A DNA stretch of 64,000 nucleotides from Aquilaria yunnanensis (lineage: Eukaryota; Streptophyta; Magnoliopsida; Malvales; Thymelaeaceae). Location of the stretch: positions 26,448,001-26,512,000 of the forward strand of contig CM077597.1 in NCBI GenBank assembly GCA_039654915.1. Reading direction: 5' to 3'. Position 1 is the stretch's first letter. Every line of letters begins with the position of its first letter. Below the pieces are notes generated by a model that ran no database searches, was not told the DNA's origin, and was given only the letters and a program-made list of their open reading frames with translations. This document shows, piece by piece, positions 46,176-57,734 of this stretch. A program made the translations under genes and the position numbers.

Positions 46176-49100
46176 TAGAGGTGGCTGGTGAGTTGACCCG
46201 GCTCAAGCCCAGCTGGGCTTGGATTGGATTTCCCTAACCCGAGCACAGCCCACCTCAAGGCAAGTTGGGCCTGAGCCGGGTTCAACCTGTGCCCAGGCTT
46301 AGCCAGGTCCAAGTTGGGTCGAGTTTTTCTGATTTCTAAGAAATGTATTTTAACATATTTTTGAAACGCTTTTTTAGCATAATTTGATGAAATATGTTTT
46401 TATTTGAGGAGAAATACCACTGCCAGTGCAAATTTTATTAATGAAAAAATCAAACAGTACTTATGTAATTTGAAACGTGTCTTACACTTTAAAATGGCGA
46501 AACATTCCAAGAAAGAAAGGGAAGATAAAACCTAAGATTTGTGTTTAACAACATAATTAGATCAATTACAATCTAAAAATTATAATGAAAACTTATAATC
46601 TACTCTTGTGCTTTGTCATCATTGGGGACCTCATCATCCGAGTTTTTCATGCCTTGGTTCGTTAGAGCAGCAAGGGCCTAATCCCGATTGTAGATGCACA
46701 CCTCAATGGTCTCAAGTGTGAGCCTTACCCATTTCCTCGAGGTGACACTTTTTCCAGCACTAAAAATGGCCTTAGAAGTGATGGTAGAGACTAGAACTAC
46801 GAAGATCTTTTGCACCAATATGGACAAGATTGGGAATCTTTTTCTCTTGCTCTTCCGCCACTCAAGGATGTCTTCATTATTGTTTTCAAATAAAGTATGG
46901 AGATAATCATCCCATTCCACAATCCCGGGTTTGTGGGTCTTGGTCGTTTGAGGATGTGTGCCGTTGGGTTGAACCTTCATGATGAGGAGGAGGTAGAATG
47001 TTGAGCAAGTATTAGATTGGATGACCTAATTAACATTATCAAAATACTAACGAAGTAGAGTTCGTATAAACTTATGATTGACCTAAATATGTAAGATAGT
47101 ATGCTTCTAACAATTGCAGACAACCTATGATTTTAACAGTGAGATCCAATGCACATGCAACAAGATAAATTTGCTGGATCTGTTAAAAATTATCAAGTCA
47201 TTTCTTTTGCATTACTTCAACGGTTGATTGCAAAAACTCATTGTTCTTATATTAGTTGAAAACATCGATGATGTTTACAAATTATAACATTTCTTAGTGC
47301 ACTATTGGATAATAAACCTTAAAGAAAAAGTTTATTACCTCGTAAAAGTATCTAAGCAACTCAACTAATTTGAAACATTTTTCCCAAACCTCGTCGGTTA
47401 ACCAATCATCACGTACTTTTGAGTTCACAAACCGAGCCAAAAGATTTGTCTATGGCTGAGCGTCCTTTTACATTTCAAGTGTTGAATTTCATCAAGTGGA
47501 GCAACCATTTGTAAACACTTTCCAAGAAAAATTCACCATATTTTCAATACAAATATTTTAAATTCATGAGCCAATTTGTTCCTTATTTTAACAAAAAGTA
47601 AATAATTTTGAATTGGCTTGATTTCATTTTGCAATTGTTATAAACCATTTTGAACACATAAATTCAAAATGTGACACAAGCAACGAATATGGAAAAATGT
47701 TCTATCAAGTAGTGGTTTTATTTCTTTTATCAACTTTCTCACCACTAAACCATTTTTTAAAGCATTGTCAAAAGAAATGGATAAAACTTTATCAACAACA
47801 AAAAGCTCCCACAGACTTTCAATAATGTAGTTGAAAATGCTCTAACCTGTATGATTAGATTCCATATATTTTAAAGTAATGATTCATTTTTTAATAACTC
47901 ATCATCATCAATCTAATGAGCAGTGATACATTAGAAATTTTATCCTATTGGAGATGTCCACATATCATATGTAAATGACAAAAAATGATCAACGATAGAA
48001 AAATATACTTGCAAATGTCCTCTTAACTTTATACAGTTTAAAGCTTTTTTTCCTAGTCGTTTGCATAGACCTTTTTTTATAAGCAGGATTTAGGATTTCT
48101 TGGAAAAATCTTTCTAAGTGTTCATCCTCAGCTTGTCTAAATAATTTTTTTCGTAATTATCATCCAATTAATTAGACCTTGCCTAGCAGTTTTTGTATTA
48201 TATCGAAACATACTTGAACTGTCGAAGTTCTTAAGTGCCATATGAGGGTGCCTGTCCCAGAGTTCAACTTGTGTGCAAATTTTTTGTCATAGTATTTGCA
48301 CTTGACATACCTTGTGTCACCTTCCCAAACATGCTCAAAATGCGCCCAAATGGAAGCCTTCAAATTCTTGCTCTTGCCTTAGGTCAGCTATGGTTGTTTG
48401 CTTTGTGGCGTCAGTTAGGACCCTTCGGTGCCGACTAGGGTCGACGGAATTTCTTCAGTGCTATCATTGGAAAGTTAATTGTTAAGGCCTAAGTCGTACA
48501 TCGTCATGACAATGTTGGGATCATTGTCCGCAACTTCTTGTGTATGTAGGCATTGATTTTTTCAGAACAAACGCCCTAAAAAAATGAATCGACTCCAATG
48601 TCGAATGAGGAAGAGGCAACACTTTTGCCCCCACTGAAGTTCTTCCCTTGTGAAGCCATTAATGGAAGAAAATAATTAAAGAGATGGAGAGATGATTAGA
48701 TGAGAAATTAAGAAAATATTAGTTAAAGATTAAAAAACTTAGAGAGAGCTAGAAGAGAGAATGAGAGTATATTGTAGGACATTGGAGAGAAGAGGATTGG
48801 TGTAAGGAAGTTTGGGGATAAGGCTGTCTATTTATAGGAAAAGAAAATTGGTGTTTTGCCTAAAAAACCCTTAATAACTAGCCGTTTGTGGCTGTTGGGG
48901 GGGGGGCAGGGGGAAAGATTGTGGAAAAAAAAAAACTTCTGGAGCCGTTAGGGGGGCAGGCTGCCATTTCCCCCAATTTTTAAATTTTTTTTCAAAATCC
49001 AACAGTTGCCTGCTAAAACGAACAACCCAACTCCTGTCCATCTTGGCCGAGTCGTTGTCCGGTTCGGTCTAGGTTATTCGGCTCTTTGGGCTGGGCCATG

Positions 49101-49240
49101 CTCACTTGGCCTTCTCTCCCCTTATAGACCCATATTCACCCCACCCATTTTCGAGTCTGATCTATGCCGAGCTGAGCTTGGCTTTGACTAAGCCAGGTAT
49201 AGTGTGGTCCCGAGTCAACGCTACCCAATGGCCACCATTA
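46176..49240 (-). mobile_element. hAT (Ac-like) transposon, degenerate
   Basis: The 3,065-bp element has TIRs TAGAGGTGGC (left) and TAATGGTGGC (right, reverse complement). The flanks GCTATAGC (46,168-46,175) and GTTATAGC (49,241-49,248) are an 8-bp target duplication with one mismatch. Subterminal GGCTCAAGCCCAGC / GCCGAGCTGAGCTTGGC blocks lie inside both ends. The transposase reads on the minus strand. A G run and poly-A run near 48,898-48,935 and a tandem block of pyrimidine repeats lie near the 5' end. Confidence 0.88.
46678..48659 (-). pseudogene. hAT transposase remnant
   Basis: From an ATG at 48,659, the minus strand shows a BED-type zinc finger near 48,190-48,350 (WAHFEHV..., KCKYYDKKF, LIWHLRT). 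The second cysteine of its CX2C is lost. A core follows with VLSISFDNALKNGLVVRKLI and FFHIRCLCHILNLCVQNGL at about 47,620-47,800. The C-terminal dimerisation domain lies at 46,678-46,880 (FPILSILVQKIF, STITSKAIFSAG, ETIEVCIYNRD). These enzymes cut and paste hAT elements. Stops and frameshifts occur throughout, so it cannot be active. Confidence 0.82.
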
Positions 49241-49248
49241 GTTATAGC

Positions 49249-50820
49249 CAATTATTAATTATTAAATGAAAAAATAAGAATAAACAAACACTGGAATTCT
49301 AGCAGGAAGTATACATACTTTGCCTTCTAGTATGTGGAAAATAAATTATTTATGGCTTCTAAATTTCATTTTTCTTAAGGTTGTTATAAAATGAACCAAT
49401 AAAATATTCAATTAGACCAAAACTTTGATCAATTGGGGAAAAACATAGTTATTAATATTAGATATTTTTATTATTAATAGAAGTATCTTATTTGCATGAA
49501 TAGGCCCTTTTATGATGATTGATTTGATGATTCAGAGCGAGGTAGAGACAAATCATCGAGCAATCATAGCTAACATGAGATTGGACCAATTAATAGTGAG
49601 AACTTTGACGATTTTCTTGGATGGATGGATACGGTGGATATATGTTCAATTAGACATCGGTTTTCTATTTTTGAAACTATCCCTTTCTTTTTATTGGAAT
49701 TACAGAGTCTACTTTTTCTTGCCTTCTGCTCCAGTAGGGGTTTTGGTTCACATCGGTTGACCCAAACACTTGTTGCTATGTTGTCGTTTCATCTTTGTGG
49801 CGATTTCCAACGTCTGTCAACATTGGTAGCATTGTCGATCTCGTGTCCAAGGTTTTGACCTTTAGATCTACTAGGTTGTGCCATTCGAATGCCAATTTCA
49901 TTGTCTATGATTGAGGTGATGATTGATTTTGGAATTGTTGCTATAGTCTTTATGTTTAGATGTAAAATTCGCTTTTGGATTATTTACATTATGAGTTTGA
50001 CTAGAAGTGCTAGATTTGTTAGTGTTGGAGACAACAAACCTTTGGATATTGAATCATTGATATCTTTCTCTAATGATGATATTGTCAGTTGGTGGTGTAA
50101 TTATGGTTGCAAAGGTTATGGCGGCAAAGAGAAAGGGAATTGGTGATGATTTAGGTTTTCCTTGTTATGTTAATCTTTCGGCATTTTTGTGGACATATTT
50201 TATATTCTTTTATACAATATGGTTGTAGTGTCTAGACATGTTTCATCTAGGCATGAGGGATGTCAATCTATGAGTGTGGAAAATGATTCAAGTAGTGATT
50301 TATTTTTGTTTGGACAATTCAATTGTTTTGTTTAGAAAGTTTTGACATAATATTAGGAAATATTTCTATGTAGAATGTGGACACCTTTTGTCTAGAGGTG
50401 AAGGACTTCAGACTTTTAGTGTTGAAGCAGAATTGAGTAGTGATTTTTTGTTATATAGTTTGATTTGGACATTTTATCTATAATTATTGGACACTTTTGG
50501 CTAATTCTTGGACATTTGTTTGTATAGTGTGTGGACAGTTTCCATTAGATAATTTGGATGAAATGTCAGCTAGTGGTTGTGAATTTTTATTAGACATATT
50601 GTCTATAGTTTTTTGACACTTTAAGACTAATATTTATACACATATCATGCAGCTAGTGGGCAGTTTTCTACTTATTAAGAGGCTTGTCAAGATACTGGTG
50701 TTGAAGTTCAATTAGGTACTTCTTTAGGTGTTTAAAGAATTTGTGTTTGTTTCATATGTGTTTTGTTCATTCCATTTTTTTGTTTGTTTATTTCTTGTTT
50801 TGTTTTGTTGAACCAAAAGG
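49249..50820. other. No gene recognised; short TTGGACA-type repeats
   Basis: Plus ORFs at 49,512-49,858 and 49,889-50,146 carry no recognisable motif. From about 50,190 to 50,630 the sequence repeats variants of TTGGACATTTT / GGACACTTTTGG / GGACAGTTTCC about every 20-60 bases. The same words recur near 55,590-55,720 and 57,820-57,850. This may be the flank of the MULE-like element that follows. Confidence 0.45.
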
Positions 50821-50869
50821 AGCACCTGGTGACGAAGTTTAATTCTGCTGATGATGTTAACTGAGATAA

Positions 50870-52818
50870 AGTAACATTTGATTCTATTGATGAGGCTAAT
50901 TTTTTTTTTTAAGAGTATGCTAGTTGTAGAGGCTATAGCATTCATTTCTAGAGGCTATGGAGTTCCTCTATTCTTATATTTGGTTTAAGTCTGGTAGTGC
51001 TAAGAAAGAGGTTATTGAACATCATAGAGTTGATAAGCGGATTGATTTTCATCCGGTGATCCGTGTTAGGATCAATGATGACAGATTATGCATTTTTCAT
51101 GCTCTTTTAGGGTAGCATAACCATTTTGTAGCTTCAAGATAGTGATATTTGTTACGATCAACCAAGTATTTGAATAAAGATAATTTCACAGTAGTTGTAG
51201 ATTTGATGGGGAATAGGATTAGGGCTACAGATGCCATCGGGGTTATACCTAATAAAGTTGGTTCACATAAGTCTCTTGGGTTTATAAAAAGAATGTTTTA
51301 TAATTATTTGTCTATTAAGCATGCATTAGAATTGGAGATTAGGGATGCTCCACTTTTTCTTGATACTTTTAAGCATAGGGTATCATAAGTTGTTGATTTC
51401 TTCTATGAGGTTCTAGTTGATAGTGAAAACAAATTAAGTAGTTCTGTTTAGGTTGATGAAGTGAAGAAGGCTGATTATAAGATATTCTTTGATGTTGTTG
51501 TGTTTGATACTATAGTCTGAATGAATATGTACAATATGTTTAATGCTCCCTTTATTGGATTAAACAATCACAAGTAGAATGTTGTATTTCCTGTTTGTTT
51601 TATTGTGGGTAGAAGAATGAGCACTTTGTTTTGTGTTTTGAGAATTTTAAAAGGGGCATGGGTGGAAAGCTTCCTTAACCAATTATGACAGATCAGGACA
51701 GTGCTCAACATAGATTATGTCTTCTGCATATTTGTGACAATGCTAAGAAGAACAATCAAAGGCTAGATGGTTGTTGAAAGTTTTGCCAAGATGTTTTATA
51801 GATGTTTATATCATTATGCTACTTCTAGTTAGTTTTATGATACGTGGGCAAAGATGCTTGAAAATTTTAACTGTGATAATGTGGGATGGTTAAAGAACTT
51901 GTATGTAACAAGGTTTAAGTGGTGCCCAGCACTGTGCAAGCATGTTTCTTCTATAGATAATTTTCAATATGTACTTTTGGCATTTTTTAATAAACACATT
52001 GATTATTATTATCAGATACTTTTGCTGACATTGATAGACACTTTGTGCATGTTATGTGTAGGGCTTCGGCCACCATAATGTAGTGAAAGCACAAACAATG
52101 TTTTAGCATCTCTTGCAAATAAACAAATGGGTTTGTTTTTTATTTTTACTGCTATTGAGAACATGTTGAAAGATAGGAAAAATAGAGCACTTGAAGAAGA
52201 TTCCTAAAATATTGGTGCAGTTTATGTGAATGTTGAACACTTAAAGATATTGGTTCATGCTTTTAAGGTATACACTTGTACTATCTATGTCATGTTCATG
52301 CATGATGTTTGAGGAGTAGGGCTTGCTTTGTTTGCGTTCATTGTGTGTCTTTAATGTGAATAATGTGCATGTAACTCTTAAGCAATATATACTTCACCAT
52401 TGGACCAAGAAAGTAAGGGTTGTTATGGATTAAGATGGGAAATATTTGTGTGTTGATGCATTTTCTACAATTGCTTGGCATACTAACATGATGAGGGGTT
52501 TTTTATTAATGGTGATTTAGAGTAAAAAAAAATTGAGAATGTAGGTATGTGTGTGAGCAAGGACTGTTGTCTATGCAGAAGCATATTTTAAACCCGAAGG
52601 CTAGAATTTGTAGTAGAAGTAAAGAGGATAGGATGATTTGCAGTGCTGAAACTTGTTATGAAGTGGATATTTTAAATTCAGCATTTGTGACATCTAGTAT
52701 ATTTGGATCAAAAAGGAAGAGTAGTTTAGTAAAGTCCAGTCATGGTCATGGATGTAGGGACCGGGGAAGGAGTAAGGGTTGGGATAGGGGTGGTCGTCAG
52801 TATTCTATGATGTACTAA
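50870..52818 (+). pseudogene. FAR1/MULE-type transposase remnant
   Basis: Plus-strand readings in shifting frames follow the FAR1/FHY3-related Mutator transposase layout. An N-terminal FAR1 zinc-binding block comes first (FDSIDEANFFFK then EYASCRGYSIHF, broken in a T run near 50,900). LGFIKRMFYNYLSIKHALEL follows at 51,278-51,345. The MULE catalytic core has KIFFDVVVFDT near 51,490 (first Asp) and PIMTDQDSAQHRLCLLHICD near 51,680-51,735 (second Asp region). ASLANKQMGLFFIFTAIENM lies near 52,110-52,165, and a basic C-terminus at 52,549-52,818. In living members this enzyme mobilises the element or acts as a light-signalling transcription factor. This copy is heavily broken, so it is more likely transposon than host gene. 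Confidence 0.68.
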
Positions 52819-53213
52819 AGTGATGTGTTTACAGTAAATAACAGAAGTGATTTACAGTTTTAGTTTTTGTGTCTATACCAAATGATTGAAGTGTCTACAG
52901 AATTAAATTGCATAGATACAACGAAGTTTATTGTTTCTTTGATAGTTGGGGGTGTATGTCTGCAGTACAAGGCAAAAGTGTTTATAGAATTAAATGGATG
53001 TGTGCGCAATTTAATGGTGGAATTATCTATAGAATTAAGTTGGATAGATTAAATGTATTTTTCCTTTTTTGAATAATTTGGTTTTTTTTTTACAAGTATA
53101 TTTGAATGTTTTGGGTTCATTTGAATATCAAATACTTTTATCTATTTACAATACTAGTTTTTTTTATTCACAATGTTTGTAGAATAGTACATATTTCAAA
53201 TACAGAATCATAT

Positions 53214-53989
53214 TTACATTCTTGGAGCAATTCTTTTTAAAAACTTGTAAAATAGTTTTGCTTTACATCTCCACGTGTAGGGCTTATAGCAAATTGGGCT
53301 TACTATGTATGCTTTTGCGTTTGGGAGATCTGGTCTATCATGCGGTGATTGACAATCTTCAAGATTATGTTCGATGATAACAAGTATTTTGTTAAGCACC
53401 CATAAATGAGTAAATGTTTGTCATATAAGCCTGCGGCATTCAGCAACCTTCCATATCCTTTCTCTTCCATATCTTCCTGCAATGATAAGTAACAACGATT
53501 CTATTGCCTTGGCCTTATCACTTTCATTGAATGGTGATATGATTCCTGTTATTCCAGACAAGTATTGGGCCCTAGTAATTATCTTTTTAGCTACTTGTTT
53601 GAGGAGTTCAAGACTTCAGTTTCATTATCATGTATAAAATAGTGAAGAATGTCTTATTCCATCAAGGCTTATGGATTTTCAACTTAGATGCTCCGCTGGT
53701 GGACATAACACTCCTTTGGGTAAAAAGGTTTGAAATCTAAATCATTAATGTTCAACCTTTGGAACACCAACTTATCATCTATAGCCTTGTAAAAGTCTTT
53801 GTAGCATTGTGAGGCACTGCTAAAGTCATTAATGGATGGAGCACCAACATGTGAGAGGATCTGAGTAAGCATGTCACAAAGTAATGTTTGGATTGTTGTC
53901 TGATAGGTTTCCTTAGAGATTTTCTTGCTCAGTTTTAAGTGGTCTATTGTTGAAACAAGTGTATAGGTTGATCTGTATATTGGTTGCAT
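53214..53989 (-). pseudogene. F-box-like protein fragment
   Basis: The reading at 53,684-53,989 contains CDMLTQILSHVGAPSINDFS, then SASQCYKDFYKAIDDKLVFQ. This matches the F-box spacing (L..ML..I..HV...S..D.......C+.F..A..D..VF++) of the plant At1g67623-like group. Further minus-strand text to 53,214 (NLEDCQSPHDRPDLPNAKAY...WRCKAKLFYKFL) could be the cysteine-containing tail, after stops. F-box proteins recruit substrates to SCF ubiquitin ligases. Whether it was part of the surrounding transposon or a captured gene is unknown. Recognition is tentative. Confidence 0.4.
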
Positions 53990-54779
53990 TTTAATAGTTG
54001 ATAAAAAGGTGTTTGGTTAATTATTTTTTGCTTAGCAAATAGATATGTTTCAATGATGTGATGGTTTCAATGCTTTTTGTACCAATTTTGGATAATAATG
54101 GATCAGATAAAGAGTTATTTACATTTTTACTTCAAATAATAGTTAACATATTGAATTGACACCTTAGTTACATGTTTTGTGTGCCTAAACATTTTTAACA
54201 CTTTCCTTGGAAAATTAGAGAAACTATAGAAAATAATTTGTGAGCTCCTACCATACATAAAGCAAGTTTTTTAGAAATAGATAGTAAGAAACAATATGAG
54301 CAAGCTTGAGAAACAAATGCTACACACATCATAAAAAATATTAGAAACAATGTCTCAATCTAAGAAAGCAAATCAGAAACTATTTCCCGGACAGGTAAGA
54401 AAAGGACCATTTATACATGTTAACAATCTCATATGTCAACTACTATCTCATATGTCAGCAACTATTTCCTATGCTTTAGTTGTCAAACTATCTTAACTGG
54501 AAGTCAGGCCAAATAGCTTTTGTATCCATGTTAGCACTAATGATGTGTTTTATTGCAAAAATGGCACAATACTTGGCATTCCTCATGCATTACTTATAGC
54601 TCCTCTTCCATAGCAAAGGTACAAATATGGCCTAGTATTGTTCAATTTAAGATGCAAGAGGGTGTTCCCACGAATCAAGTCATTTGCTAATGATTTCTTT
54701 CTATTAAAAGTAGACACTTATTATGTTCACATAAGACATATGTCACATAAACATTAGACATTTTACAATAAAAAGTACC

Positions 54780-55345
54780 AAAATGAAGAGGAACTGTTCA
54801 TATTTTCCCATCTTCTCATCTTGGTTGTACATGACCTCTATCTCCTTTGTTTTAGTGTTAATGCAGAAGACACTGAAGTGGACATCTTTATATGAAGAAT
54901 AGTTGTTTCATAAATATGTATTTTTAGGGTTCGCCACTATTAATAGTTGTGTTATGGTAATAGTGGTATATGTAGTTGTGTGTACTTGCAAGTTTGTAAG
55001 CATGCAACATTTCTTTAGTGATTTTGTTGTACTAGAGCCACAAATTCATCATTTTGTTTATGTTATGCTCCTTGCTAGTGTTCTTCTTTAGAATTTTAGG
55101 ATTAAACTTGTTGTTGACAATTATGCCAAAAATGAAGGCCTGAAAGAAATAATGTTAGAGAAAGGTTAGAGTTATACAGACACAGTTTTTTAGATCGTAA
55201 TGCAATAAGATTTATTCACAGAGGCATGGCTGGGGAGGAAGCAATATTCTGGCAATTCCTTGCTCAACTCTTATTGATTCAAAATATAAGCATGGGAGGA
55301 CATCATAGAGTCATAGACAAGTTTTTCAGGTTTGAGACTGAAGAG
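54780..55345 (-). pseudogene. Ulp1-type (C48) cysteine peptidase remnant
   Basis: The minus strand reads ELFSLKPEKLVYDSMMSSHA then YILNQ at 55,270-55,345. This fits the start of transposon-borne Ulp1 domains (L.SL.P..WV.D.VI...A.ILN). At 54,800-54,895 it reads KDVHFSVFCINTKTKEIEVM, matching the catalytic-His block (H-W/F-x-L/V-V-I-N...), with an expected W replaced by F. I could not place the catalytic Asp and Cys with confidence. Such SUMO-protease-like ORFs ride on plant Mutator-like elements. It reads toward the FAR1-type transposase. Confidence 0.55.
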
Positions 55346-55440
55346 CTCATTCCTGAAGTTATAGATATCTAGTGTAAATTTTACCAGCTATTCACTGCAA
55401 TTAGAATTAATTGGAACATTATTGCCAGTAATGGACAACT

Positions 55441-55738
55441 GCTATGATAGTATAAGACATATTGCAGCAAATTCTTAGATAGCCTGCAGTAAAACAACTC
55501 CACAACAAATATTGACTTTTAAAAACATAAACACTTTGTATCATAATATGAGACATATTACAGATAATCAGATGACATTTTGACAAAGAATCATTGGACA
55601 GTTTGAAGTAAAATAACTCTATAGGGAATATTGATTTTTTAAAGGCATAGTACTTTCTATTATAATGTGAGACATACTGCAGATAATCAGATGGTACTTT
55701 GCACACAATCATTGGACAGTTTGCAGAAAAAGATATAG
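55441..55738. repeat. Tandem repeat, about 119-bp unit, 2.5 copies
   Basis: Units start at about 55,441 (shortened to 98 bp), 55,539 (119 bp) and 55,658 (partial). They share GAGACATATTACAGATAATCAGATG, CATTGGACAGTTTG-AG and AATATTGA-TTTT blocks. The minus-strand ORF here (55,419-55,712) is a product of the repeats. Confidence 0.75.
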
Positions 55739-55899
55739 TTATTTGCTATAAAAGGATTGGTTTCTAAAACACTTTACTTCCCTGAGAGTTTCCTGTTCCA
55801 TGAATAATCCACAACAAATAGAATCGGTGCTAATGAGGTACAAAAAGAGTGTTTTCTTGAACATTTGAAGATAAGGAGATTTAAAAAAAAATAGATTTA

Positions 55900-57560
55900 T
55901 TCTTGATTCTAGCTGGCCTTTTAGCTTTTTCCTAATTGTCATCTATGTTCAAATTGAAATATGGTCCAGTCTCAAGATCAATATTCACTTTTGCTGGTAG
56001 TGGACCTTTTTCATCTACCAACTCAAGCACAAATCATTCAACCAACTCTTCAACCTCCTAATCATGCTCATGTTCTTCATCTGGTATGGAGTACACATTT
56101 TAAGATTGTAGTCCGATTTATGCCTTCCTCGCATACTTAATTGCCTCCATCACTTATTCAACTTATAGAAAAACTTATCATCCCCAAGGCTATGTTCAGC
56201 CTACCCAGCATTGAGCTCATTAGACATTTGTATCATCTTTGCAAGTTGAGTTGTGACTAGAGGGAACAGCTCACAGACTCTTGCAATTTCTTCCTCCTTT
56301 TTTCTTATTACAAAAGCCTGCTCCCGGACTTGATTATTCAGTGCCTTCATCCTTGCCATGAATAAGTTATCATGGTCATTAATTTTTCAAATTTTAATAG
56401 CTTTTTGTTGCTATTATATATGAAGGTTCTGCTGCTGGTCTTTACTTTTTGGCTACTTACTTTAGTTTTTGAGGCAACCTCATTAGTCTTCTATAAGTTT
56501 TTGGCTATCTTCTTCTCATTAGCCTTCTTCTTAACAAGATTAGACAATATCATCTATAAGATAATTTATCCTCTGCAAAAGCCACCTTGATCTATTTCTT
56601 CATTTAATCTTTTTAGGATAATATCATTTGTCCAACCTTTTCATTGTTGGCAAAACTTTAGTGATAAGAGTTTTTTTCCTGAACATCACTTTGTCAAGAT
56701 AAAATATCTGTACATTTTGTTCATGTGCCAGTTCGACACTTTGTATCTAACAAATATACACAATTGACGTATTAATCGGATAGTTATTTTACATGAAGCA
56801 AACACTTCTAACATCAAAACAACATGCTCAACAGTCTTTTACATTCTCAAAACATAATTAAGAAATGAACAATAGATTTTTATTATAATATTGATGTAAT
56901 ATATAAATTATGATTAACAAGTAAATAAAGTTTTGTAATTTTTTTTTTACCTATAAGAAGTGGAGGCATGCACGTATGCATTCATTGTTAATGCGATCTT
57001 CCGTGTACTTACTTATCTGGGTACTAAGTTTGTTTAGTGTATGTATGCACAGAAGTTCAATTTTGGGTTGAGAAGAACATCCTTGACTACTTTGTGCACC
57101 CTCCAGTTGCAGCTTGATCTGTTGGCTAGTGCAAGAAGCTTTGTGATGACGTAGATGACAAAGTTGAACTTGAATGTGTCATCTGCATTTAAGAACTCAG
57201 TAACCATGTTGGAGATTTGACTTGTAAGTGGTCCAGTATTGTTTCCATGCTGCATTCTCCTTGTTTAATGCTCTGGATCATTTGCATGTAAATAGGGATG
57301 TTCCTCAACAACTACTGGTCCAATAGGCAATCCGAATAGATGATGGACATCTGCTACCGTTATTTCGATAGTTTAAAACCTTGATATATGCAATGTCATG
57401 TCACCAGGGTTAAAATGGTTAACCAGCTACTAGACCAATATTGGGAAAAGTCTTGCACATGTGATGTTCAAAAAAGATCTTAATCCAAGGTCTTTGATAG
57501 GGTTGACATGGTCAGCGTTTACTAGAAGCAAATCCGGTGTCTGCTTCACCTCAATGGACT
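55900..57560 (-). pseudogene. N-terminal part of the Ulp1-linked gene: DUF1985/plant-mobile-like domain and coiled coil
   Basis: At 57,300-57,440 the minus strand reads LVNHFNPGDMTLHI then IEITVADVHHLFGLPIGPVV. This is the conserved block (F.P....L.I....I.ITA.DVH..LGLP.G) of DUF1985/plant-mobile domains found in transposon Ulp1 genes. At 57,034-57,255 it continues with FKFNFVIYVITKLLAL and CNWRVHKVVKDVLL, matching the later helices of that domain. A charged, likely coiled-coil stretch follows near 56,250-56,360 (MARMKALNNQVREQAFVIRK), and an acidic stretch near 55,990-56,080. With the peptidase block at 54.8-55.3 kb it forms the usual domain order. Stops interrupt it. Confidence 0.5.
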
Positions 57561-57734
57561 TGTACAATGTCTTGTACACTTTCCTCTAATGAAATCGTAA
57601 ATGGGTTGGTATTAAAAAACTGTAGAAAGTCATATTGGATAGATCTACAGGTAATTCAGATACTTTGTTCATGTACCAATCAGGCATTTTTCATTCAACA
57701 AATAGACATATATGATATATCAATCAAATTGTAA

